Translations under genes and position numbers: made by a program
NCBI GenBank assembly: GCA_024226315.1
Contig: JAAELT010000302.1
Location: 1-42,299 of the forward strand
Length of the DNA stretch: 42,299 nt
From: a bacterium
GTDB lineage: Bacteria; Acidobacteriota; Thermoanaerobaculia; Multivoradales; J023
Reading direction: 5' to 3'
Notes under the pieces: generated by a model
Database searches by the model: none
Seen by the model: only the letters and a program-made list of their open reading frames with translations
Told to the model about the DNA's origin: nothing
In this document: piece after piece, positions 36,322 through 42,299 of the stretch
Layout: each line of letters opens with the position of its first letter
Numbering within the stretch: the stretch's first letter is position 1

Positions 36322-37215
36322 GGGCGACCGCCATTCGCCGGCGTGGCCTGGGCGGTTAAGCACCGGACGCCACCCGCCTCGATGGCTGCTGGGCTTGCGC
36401 GATATGCGACACAGCAAAGACGCATTTGCAGGGCCCCTTCAGCTGGGGCGGACTATACAGATTCGATCACCAGGCGACTTACAGCGCCAGGAGGACCGAA
36501 ACCACGGGTGGCTATGCGTCTCCGGCGCGCCGCACAACACGCCGGCTGGCACCGGTGGCGTGTTCTACGGACACCCAGGCGTCCGTGTAGCCGCCGGCAG
36601 CAATAGCGGCCGAGGCGGCGCAAGTGCCAGGTGTACAGCGCCTTTGCCGGCTGCAGCTGGGCAGGCCCGGCGGTTATACGACAACTCGGTGTCGCGTTTC
36701 GCGCGGCTGGCCTTTGCGGCCGGCTCACTTTCGCGATCAGCGTGGCCTGTTATGCGACAGGTCCTGACGCGTTGACACCCCTGTGCCGGCTCCTGTACAG
36801 TCCTTCCAGCGCGTTGATTCTAGGACTCTTAGGCCCAATCCGATCCTGACCGCCCCGGCGCGCTACACGGACAGCAAATGTCGCATAAAAATAACAGTGC
36901 TGTTGAGACTTATCTATACTGTTGAACTAAACCGCTCCGCGGCAGCCACACTCCACACAGTTTGCCTATTTTTAACATTTAGTTTCTTGTAGCACCCCGC
37001 ATTTGGATGTGTGGGCCGATTGCCCACCCCGTATCGGTCGCGGGCTCCACAGGCTCTCGAGCACCCTCCCGACCCTCCCAAGATCCTTCGCCGAACAGGC
37101 GTAGTTTCTGACTTCCGCCCATGTAGTTCTGCTTGCAGTGCCGAGCTCTTCCCGCTGTCCGCCCCACGGGATACCGTCTTCCAGAACCTTCAACCGCTCT
37201 GGAAAGGAGTATCTC
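36322..37215. other. gene-free region behind the integrase remnant
   Basis: No frame resembles a protein. The left 450 bp hold short integron-core-like sites and many GC-rich hairpins (for example GCTGGCC/GGCCGGC near 36706-36724, and CTACGGAC with GTCCGTGTAG near 36565-36591). From about 36870 to 36990 the sequence turns AT-rich, with TTGAGACTTATCTATACTG near 36903. This may hold the left end or promoter of the IS91-type element; I cannot fix the boundary. Confidence 0.55.
36341..36776 (+). repeat. five related core sites, candidate attI/attC relics
   Basis: GTTAAGC (36354), GATATGC (36401), GCTATGC (36511), GTTATAC (36673) and GTTATGC (36749) share the form G-N-T-A-W-R-C. The first matches the integron core GTTRRRY exactly. 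Three continue GACA and form quasi-palindromes with TGTCGCG, TGACGCG or AGACGCA, each about 28 bp long (36401-36428, 36673-36700, 36749-36776). GCGTGGCCTG precedes the first and last sites. A reversed copy (TTATGCGACA on the minus strand) ends near 36888. They lie immediately behind the integrase remnant. Confidence 0.45.
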
Positions 37216-38055
37216 ATGCACAGGACGACGTCAGCCATCATCGAAGAACTGGAGTCGTTGGGCCGCAGCCGCGCCACGGTCAAGGCCTACTCGGCTGCAA
37301 CCGAAAAATTCTACTTCTACCATCGAAAGTCACCCGCTGACCTGACCACCAAGGATGCACATGGTTACTTGTGCAACCTTTTCAGGGTCCAAAAGGTCTC
37401 CAGCTCAGTCTACAACACGCATCTCTATGCTCTACGCTTTCTATATAAAAACGTCTTGGAGAAGTCTACGGACTTCGGCAAGATACCGCGTCATAAGAGG
37501 GGCAAGACACTGCCCGTGGTTCTGAGCCTCAACGAGATGGCGCGGGTCATCGAAGTCACGCCCAACCTGAAACACCGAACCCTCCTAATGACCGCCTATT
37601 CCGGAGGGCTTCGCGTCAGCGAGGTCTGCCAGCTACGGGTCTTCGATATCGATAGCGAGCTCATGCAAATCCGCGTACGCAACGGTAAGGGCCGCAAGGA
37701 TCGGTACGTCATGCTTTCCGAAAGCCTTCTCCCCCCACTACGCGAATACTACAAGGCCTATCGACCCAAAATCTTTCTCTTTACTTCTGCCAACGGCCAG
37801 AAACCGTTGGACACCCGGACCGCTCAGAAAGTCTTCGCGCGATCCAAGAAGGCGGCCGGCATACGCAAGCCGGCCTCGTTCCATTCGATGCGCCACTCCT
37901 TCGCCACCCATCTACTCGAGGCGGGCGCGGAGCTGTGCCACATCCAGAAGCTGATGGGGCACGCATCGATCACGACGACCCAGATCTATACCAAGATTAC
38001 GACCACTGGTGCCACCAGCGTCCGCAGTCCCCTCGATTATCTACGGCTCCCATAG
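37216..38055 (+). CDS. tyrosine recombinase accompanying an IS91-type transposase
   Basis: The 279-residue recombinase starts at ATG 37216 behind AAAGGAG; an upstream in-frame ATG lacks a ribosome site. The N-terminal SAM-like domain (ATVKAYSAATEKFYFYHRKS) is followed by the catalytic domain with Arg in YSGGLRVSEVCQL, Lys in GKGRKDRYV, HSMRHSFATHLLEAG (His-x-x-Arg), GHASITTTQIY (His and the nucleophile Tyr). All catalytic residues are intact, unlike in the integrase remnant next door. It lacks the IntI-specific insert. It ends with SPLDYLRLP 9 bp before the transposase start. Confidence 0.92.
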   Translation: MHRTTSAIIEELESLGRSRATVKAYSAATEKFYFYHRKSPADLTTKDAHGYLCNLFRVQKVSSSVYNTHLYALRFLYKNVLEKSTDFGKIPRHKRGKTLPVVLSLNEMARVIEVTPNLKHRTLLMTAYSGGLRVSEVCQLRVFDIDSELMQIRVRNGKGRKDRYVMLSESLLPPLREYYKAYRPKIFLFTSANGQKPLDTRTAQKVFARSKKAAGIRKPASFHSMRHSFATHLLEAGAELCHIQKLMGHASITTTQIYTKITTTGATSVRSPLDYLRLP

Positions 38056-38064
38056 TCGTGACGC

Positions 38065-39255
38065 ATGAGCGCACGACTCGAGGTCGCGGACATCTTCCGC
38101 GCCTATGGGCCTGCCTATCGGCAGCGCCATCCACTGTCTGATCAGCAACGCCGCGTCATGCATGCCATCGAGGTCTGTCGGACCTCGGCGCTGGGCGGTC
38201 ATTTGTGGGTCTGCGACGAGTGCCATGGCGAGGTGCCGCTCTACAACTCCTGTGGTAACCGACACTGCCCCAAGTGTCAGTCCCTGGAAAAGGAGAAATG
38301 GATCGAGGCCCGGGCCAACGATCTCTTGCCGGTCGAGTATTTCCATCCGGTATTTACAGTCCCCGACACACTGCACCCGCTGTTCCGGGCCAACCAGAAG
38401 ACGCTGTACGACATGCTGTTTCGGGCATCCAGAGAGTCCCTCGTCGAAATCGCCGCCGATCCGAAGCACCTAGGAGCGAAGATCGGCGGCATCGGCGTGC
38501 TGCATACCTGGGGCTCGGATATGTCGCTTCATCCACATACTCACTTTATCGTTCCTGGAGGGGGACTTTCTTCCACCGAGGACCGGTGGATTGCGTGTCC
38601 GCCGAAGTTTCTACTTCCCGTCGAAGTCCTCTCCGAGGTCTTCCGCGGAAAGTTCATCGACTTCTTGCAACGCGCCTATCGAACCTCCCAACTCCAACTC
38701 CACGGAGCCCTGCAGGAGTTTCGGCATCCGATCCGCTTCGAGGGTTTGATCGATCAGCTGTACGCCAAGAACTGGGTCGTCTATTGCAAACCGCCCTTCG
38801 CCGGTCCGGAGAAGGTCTTGCAGTACCTCGCCCGCTACACCCATCGCGTGGCGATCTCCAACGAGCGACTGATCGAGGTCGACGACCACCACGTCGTCTT
38901 CCGATTCAAGGACTACGCTCAGGGCGGCACCTGGGAAACTCGGCGGCTTGCAGCGGAGGAGTTCATCCGGCGCTTTCTCCAGCACGTGCTGCCATTGCGC
39001 TTCGTGCGCATCCGCTACTTTGGGCTGCTGGGCAATCGGAGCCGGAAAGAGAACCTCGAGCGTGCCCGCACGCTGCTGGAGGCAGAGCCACCGAAGCCCA
39101 GCGCCCCTGAGGGCGAGACCCGGCAGGAGATGCTCGAACGCCTCACTGGCGCCGATCCCAGGCTCTGCCCGAAGTGTGGGCACGGACGCCTGAAGCACTG
39201 CCGGGAGTTCCCACGTCCTGGCTCACCAATGCCCTCCCAGCGTGCACCGCCATGA
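38065..39255 (+). CDS. IS91-family HUH transposase
   Basis: The 396-residue transposase has an N-terminal zinc-binding segment (HLWVCDECHGEVPLYNSC, NRHCPKCQ) near residues 50-75, the HUH motif HPHTHF near 156-161 and the two Tyr in YLARYTHRVA near 254-258. These are the nickase residues of IS91/ISCR rolling-circle elements. It ends with a second Cys pair (LCPKCGHGRL). Length is normal and all catalytic residues are present, so this gene appears intact. It is the likely agent of transfer for neighbouring DNA, since IS91-type elements can read through their terminus and carry flanking sequence along. Confidence 0.93.
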   Translation: MSARLEVADIFRAYGPAYRQRHPLSDQQRRVMHAIEVCRTSALGGHLWVCDECHGEVPLYNSCGNRHCPKCQSLEKEKWIEARANDLLPVEYFHPVFTVPDTLHPLFRANQKTLYDMLFRASRESLVEIAADPKHLGAKIGGIGVLHTWGSDMSLHPHTHFIVPGGGLSSTEDRWIACPPKFLLPVEVLSEVFRGKFIDFLQRAYRTSQLQLHGALQEFRHPIRFEGLIDQLYAKNWVVYCKPPFAGPEKVLQYLARYTHRVAISNERLIEVDDHHVVFRFKDYAQGGTWETRRLAAEEFIRRFLQHVLPLRFVRIRYFGLLGNRSRKENLERARTLLEAEPPKPSAPEGETRQEMLERLTGADPRLCPKCGHGRLKHCREFPRPGSPMPSQRAPP

Positions 39256-39724
39256 CGATCCCGTCTTCGCCGTCCTCAGTGCCCGCACCGTCACATCGCC
39301 CGAGCAGCGGTGGCGGAATTCGTCCATCTGCCTGGCGCGATTCGCGGTATACTCGCCAGATCATGGAGCCGCGAAAGGCCATCGATGGAGGGATCAAGCC
39401 GGACCACATGAGCGCCCACGAAGCACCGGCTCGCCAGGAATGGCTTTCCCGGCCAAAGATCGGCGAGGTCATCGCATCCGTCGGGCAATTGAATCTCCAT
39501 AGCCGTCCTCGCCGCACGGGCCGCGGCTTCGTTCAACAACTTCCAATCCGAAATCCGTTTCATTGCCGCCTCCAGCGGCCTTGATGAGGCTCACCTCTGT
39601 GCCGCCGTCAAACACCCTCGTCCGGACTTCGGATTGGAACCTGTCCTGATATGCGCTGTGCATCTGCGGGAGGGGCCGGAAATAGCATCTGCGTCGAGAA
39701 GCAGTATCAAGAAAGCGCTTGATC
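39256..39724. other. about 470 bp without a convincing gene
   Basis: Short frames exist on both strands: plus 39363-39584, with a TATACT box just ahead of its ATG, and minus 39291-39563. A plus frame from 39493 to 39720 reads protein-like (SEIRFIAASSGLDEAHL, PDFGLEPVLICAVHLREGPE) but has no start. A 12-bp inverted repeat TTCCAATCCGAA/TTCGGATTGGAA lies at 39541-39552 and 39628-39639. The right end of the IS91 element should lie here too. A frameshifted cassette gene is possible; I cannot settle it. Confidence 0.4.
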
Positions 39725-40729
39725 ATGGGGATTAGAGAATACGAAGCAAGGAAAGTTCGAATTCTCAGTAGGATGCAGAAGAAATACGATCAAATCGAGT
39801 TTGATTGTCTGCATCCAGCATGCAATCGGACTGCGATAAGATCTCACGGTCAGTCACGCCAGCATCTCTTGACGATTTCTGAAGCGGGTATGGTATACGC
39901 ACTTGACCATCGATACTCGCGGGTCGCAATGCGAGACAGCGCTGAAGATCCTTTGCCGATTGTGAAACAAGCTGTTCGGAAAGCGTCAACTTTCCGGGGC
40001 TTCTGCGGCATGCACGATCACGAGCTTTTCTTGAATATCGAAGAAGGGCCGATTGTTGTTGGCAATGGGAAGCAGGTTCTGAGCCTTCTTCTTCGGTCGG
40101 TAGCCTATGAGTACAGTCGCCAGAGATATGCCCTTACTTGTGATCGGCTGTTCTTGAACTCAAGAGAGCTAGCGTTCTCGCCGAATTGGTCGCCAGCAGT
40201 CTTTGAGATAGAAGATCTTATTGAAGACCGCTCTGCTGTCCTTGAGCTATACCTCGAGAGGCGATTAGCTGTTGCATGCCGGATTCATGAGCAGGGAATG
40301 GTGTCGGCAGTAAACTACGTATGGTGCACGATTCCGGAGAATATCGGCGTGTCATGTTGCGCTGCAATCTCACCATTAGTTGAAGACTCATCTCCAGATA
40401 CATTTCTGCCTGAACCTTGGCTCTCTGTCAACATAGTCCCGACGCCTGACGTCACCCACTTCATTGCGTCATGGCTTTGCGAGTTCGACACAGTCTGCAG
40501 GATCTCTCTGCAGGGCATCGAAAGTCGCAAGGGTTTCGAGAGACTTTTGAATCGCATTGCATTTCTGGACTGTGAAGACACTTGCATCAGCCCGCGCGTT
40601 TGGGACCGCATTTCCAGTGAGGAGAGGCTTGAAGTACAGCTTGCGGTGCGCGCACCTATGTATCGAGAACTCTTTGACCGAGCTCCCCTAGTTATCAAGA
40701 TTCCTGCATATAGGATAGAAGAAGCATAG
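39725..40729 (+). CDS. hypothetical protein with zinc-finger-like N terminus (cassette-like gene)
   Basis: The product of about 334 residues has an N-terminal CLHPACNRTAIRSHGQSRQH motif followed by ALDH, then KASTFRGFCGMHDHELF near residue 85. Together these give two Cys, a Ser-His, and a Cys-x-x-His-Asp, the pattern of a treble-clef or HNH-like zinc site in an uncharacterised family I have seen only as hypothetical proteins. The rest is mixed helix/strand without membrane segments. GC is clearly lower than the core genome (28 of 60 bases at 40021-40080), and codon choice is relaxed. An attC-like hairpin follows about 20 bp after the stop. No function is assigned. Confidence 0.75.
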   Translation: MGIREYEARKVRILSRMQKKYDQIEFDCLHPACNRTAIRSHGQSRQHLLTISEAGMVYALDHRYSRVAMRDSAEDPLPIVKQAVRKASTFRGFCGMHDHELFLNIEEGPIVVGNGKQVLSLLLRSVAYEYSRQRYALTCDRLFLNSRELAFSPNWSPAVFEIEDLIEDRSAVLELYLERRLAVACRIHEQGMVSAVNYVWCTIPENIGVSCCAAISPLVEDSSPDTFLPEPWLSVNIVPTPDVTHFIASWLCEFDTVCRISLQGIESRKGFERLLNRIAFLDCEDTCISPRVWDRISSEERLEVQLAVRAPMYRELFDRAPLVIKIPAYRIEEA

Positions 40730-40750
40730 TGGCTTTGGTGTATGATCTCG

Positions 40751-40804
40751 CATATCAAGCGCGTCGAGCGAACGCTCGCGCGGCGCTCACGCAGGCCGTT
40801 AGCC
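40751..40804 (+). repeat. attC-like hairpin site 1
   Basis: CAAGCGC at 40756, then a stem of CGCG plus CGAGCG pairing with CGCTCG plus CGCG around AA (one bulged T), then GCGCGGCG at 40778 and CAGGCCGTTAGCC at 40792-40804. The last 7 bases fit the integron core GTTRRRY except one. CAAGCGC, GCGCGGCG and CAG-CCGTT recur in the same order in site 2. Confidence 0.55.
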
Positions 40805-40845
40805 CCCATCTTCTACACCGAGGCCAGGTCGGTACGATATAGCCA

Positions 40846-41457
40846 ATGACGATCACCGATGCATTAACATTCACAGCTACGGCGCTCGTGTCGTTGGGCG
40901 GCGGAGGAGTAATAGTATTCGCTCTTTCTTCATGGTTGGGGCGCGTCTGGGCCAGCCGCATACTTGAGCAGGACAGGGCGAAGTATCAAGAGGAACTCGA
41001 GCGAGTACGTGGCGATCGCGAAAGGAGTGTATTTGTCCATCGAATTCAGTTCGAGGCTGAGTTTCGTGGATACCAGGAGGTTTGGAAGACCCTTAGCTCG
41101 ATCGTCGCAAAGACTTTTGCGTTTCGCCCGCTGCTGGACTATGCTCCGAAAGATAAGACCCGAGAGGAAGTAAAGAAGGGCCGATTGGAGGAGTTCTGGT
41201 CAGAGTACTCTTCGCTGCAAGAAGTGATTCGGCAGCATAAGCCGTTCTTGGCCTCAGATCTAGACTCCCATTGGGAAGGCATCCTGCAGGCTCTTCGCGA
41301 AGAGGCAATTGACTACGACCACGTTAACGAAAGCGACAAGCGCCAGTCATGGGAAGACCGGAAGAAGAACCTCGAGGCCATTCGGCGGCACACGGATAGG
41401 ATATGCGAAGCCATACGTGAGCGAGTTGGATTACTGGTGCTTATAGATGAGAAGTAG
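40846..41457 (+). CDS. membrane-anchored coiled-coil protein, hypothetical (cassette-like gene)
   Basis: The 203-residue product has one N-terminal hydrophobic helix (about 9-32, TATALVSLGGGGVIVFALSS). A charged coiled coil follows (ILEQDRAKYQEELERVRGDR, about 39-60), then a helical body with FEAEFRGYQEVWKTL and EFWSEYSSLQEV. The topology predicts a short outside tail and a cytoplasmic helical domain. I recognise it only as a recurrent hypothetical protein type. It lies between the two attC-like sites, has no close promoter of its own, and is AT-richer than the core genome, all as expected for a gene cassette. Confidence 0.75.
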   Translation: MTITDALTFTATALVSLGGGGVIVFALSSWLGRVWASRILEQDRAKYQEELERVRGDRERSVFVHRIQFEAEFRGYQEVWKTLSSIVAKTFAFRPLLDYAPKDKTREEVKKGRLEEFWSEYSSLQEVIRQHKPFLASDLDSHWEGILQALREEAIDYDHVNESDKRQSWEDRKKNLEAIRRHTDRICEAIRERVGLLVLIDEK

Positions 41458-41470
41458 CGATGCAATCAAG

Positions 41471-41522
41471 GCGCTAACCAAGCGCTGCAACAGACCGCGA
41501 GGCGCGGCGGCAGCCGTTGAGG
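41471..41522 (+). repeat. attC-like hairpin site 2
   Basis: GCTAAC at 41473 (the left inverse core shape), CAAGCGC at 41479, then stems GCTGC/GCAGC and CCGCG/CGCGG around AGG with unpaired bases between, GCGCGGCG at 41502 and CAGCCGTTGAGG at 41511-41522. Two paired boxes split by unequal unpaired bases is the attC layout. The next gene starts 7 bp later. Confidence 0.55.
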
Positions 41523-41529
41523 TTGATTA

Positions 41530-42174
41530 ATGCCAGTGCCTGATTTCTCGCGTAAGACCGTCGATGCGCTCGCGAAGAGGGCCGCGCAGACCTGCTCGAA
41601 TCCGACTTGTCGAAGAACAACAAGCGGCCCGCACACAGAGGCATCAAAGTCCGTCGTGAAAGGCGAAGGGGCTCACATTCGAGGTGCTCGACCTGGATCC
41701 GCGCGGTACGACGCATCCATGACCGACGAAGAACGTGCAGAGGCGGCCAATGGAATCTGGCTCTGCCGAGTATGTGCGCGAGTAGTGGATGTAGACGAAG
41801 AGAGGTTCTCGGCGACACTACTTTACGAGTGGAAGAGATCTCATGAGGACTGGGTCGAGTCGGGCCGTTTACAGACTTCGACAGCTGGACCGGTACTTGA
41901 CCTAGAGTTGGTTCAAATGCAATGCGAATGTCTACGATCGAAACCGCCTGCGGACCTGACGTTCTCTTTCAAGTTCCGAGCTAGCAACGCCAGCACAGTA
42001 ACCGCGCAACGAGTTCAACTCGGGATGGTCTGTTGGTCCCAGAGAGAGTCTGGCAAGCACTTGTCCGATCACCTGAAGACACTCATCGATATCGAAGACA
42101 ACGCCACGGATGAGTTCTGGGGAGCTTACAATCTCTCTTATACAGTGGCGTCTGAGAAGCCTAACCCGGCATAG
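41530..42174 (+). CDS. HNH-nuclease-like hypothetical protein (cassette-like gene)
   Basis: The 214-residue product begins with a zinc-finger/HNH-like module: RAAQTCSNPTCRRTTSGPHT, then VKGEGAHIRGARPGSARYDA, AANGIWLCRVCARVVD and LLYEWKRSHEDWV. This is the CxxxxC ... H ... N-G-x-x-L-C-x-x-C arrangement of a family of HNH-like proteins found in accessory DNA. His74 region (AHIRGA) and ANGI are the probable catalytic and structural positions. The C-terminal half (from about 110) is beta-rich and unassigned, perhaps a specificity or partner domain. It follows attC-like site 2 by 7 bp; no attC-like site is visible after it. Confidence 0.78.
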   Translation: MPVPDFSRKTVDALAKRAAQTCSNPTCRRTTSGPHTEASKSVVKGEGAHIRGARPGSARYDASMTDEERAEAANGIWLCRVCARVVDVDEERFSATLLYEWKRSHEDWVESGRLQTSTAGPVLDLELVQMQCECLRSKPPADLTFSFKFRASNASTVTAQRVQLGMVCWSQRESGKHLSDHLKTLIDIEDNATDEFWGAYNLSYTVASEKPNPA

Positions 42175-42253
42175 CCGGAACCAAACAGGTCGAAGTGCCT
42201 CCGTCGGATAGGATGTGGGTTGGGGCCATATCCCGGCCTTGGAGGAGGCTGTC

Positions 42254-42299
42254 ATGGTGGAGCGGCTGACGGAACGGTATGCCAGCAAGATCCGTGGCG
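42254..42299 (+). CDS. start of an ORF cut by the right edge
   Basis: ATG 42254 follows a strong GGAGGAGG at five bases and reads MVERLTERYASKIRG to the window end. This opening resembles, from memory, a widespread multicopy uncharacterised or transposase-like protein of environmental bacteria; fifteen residues cannot prove it. The 79 bp before it contain no gene. Confidence 0.4.
   Translation, partial: MVERLTERYASKIRG

Larger units (their letters stand above)
37216..39255 (+). mobile_element. IS91-type element with accessory tyrosine recombinase (ends not fixed)
   Basis: Two adjacent plus-strand genes, a tyrosine recombinase and an IS91-family HUH transposase 9 bp apart, form the pair found in a subgroup of IS91 elements. 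IS91 elements move by rolling-circle replication, lack terminal inverted repeats and make no target duplication, so the true ends (terIS left, oriIS right) cannot be read reliably. The stated range covers only the two genes. The element separates the integrase remnant from the cassette-like genes. Confidence 0.8.

Noticed and set aside
36290..36849. Short plus-strand frames behind the integrase remnant
   Set aside because: No ribosome sites, no recognisable domains, and the DNA is dominated by hairpins and core-like sites.

Overview
The window is about 42 kb of high-GC bacterial chromosome with densely packed genes. Its last third changes character: lower GC, broken genes, recombinases and repeats. 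No rRNA is present, so the taxonomic call rests on gene content. A rpsU-mutS2-dnaG-rpoD cluster, an Hfq-like/PSP1/purD/pckA block and an acyl-AMP ligase/ACP/FAD-reductase operon would fit Acidobacteriota (Thermoanaerobaculia/Holophagae side). I hold this at moderate-to-low confidence; a high-GC delta-type proteobacterium is not excluded.

Left part (1-12.2 kb). The 5' part of a RadC-like gene runs off the left edge. A repeat-rich gap of about 0.9 kb follows, with alternating CG tracts and a 42-bp palindromic array. Next come a YfcE-type phosphoesterase and an M19 dipeptidase, then an overlapping ACP / fatty acyl-AMP ligase / FAD-reductase operon. A minus-strand group holds a small membrane protein, a GNAT enzyme coupled to a headless glycosidase-like relic, and a sodium/solute symporter with its DUF3311-type partner. 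A SMUG1-type uracil-DNA glycosylase and an Atg22-like MFS transporter complete the part.

Core part (12.2-32.6 kb). On the minus strand, rpsU, mutS2, dnaG and rpoD follow one another as a variant of the macromolecular-synthesis operon, with a visible terminator after rpsU. A BamE-like lipoprotein lies upstream. Facing it are an acidic GAF-like protein and a TTGA-overlapping lipoprotein with an altered sulfatase fold. Then come a CAU tRNA, a C4 zinc-ribbon coiled-coil protein, yggS, hutI and a truncated, altered acyl-CoA synthetase. On the minus strand lie purD, a PSP1/RicT protein, an Hfq-like protein, a pdxA stub and pckA. mtnA diverges from purD.

Accessory part (32.6-42.3 kb). Two convergent toxin-antitoxin modules (Phd/RelE plus GNAT, and ParDE with a clear promoter/operator) are followed by an internally deleted arylamine N-acetyltransferase pseudogene. 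Next are inverted and direct repeats and a second, unrelated 42-bp array that runs in frame into a decayed integron-type integrase. Behind the integrase are short integron-core-like sites. An IS91-type transposase with an accessory tyrosine recombinase follows, and then three lower-GC genes separated by two related attC-like hairpins. The most interesting reading is a decaying integron whose integrase was wrecked and separated from its cassettes by an IS91 element. The cassettes carry a zinc-finger-like protein, a membrane-anchored coiled-coil protein and an HNH-like protein, none with an obvious housekeeping role.
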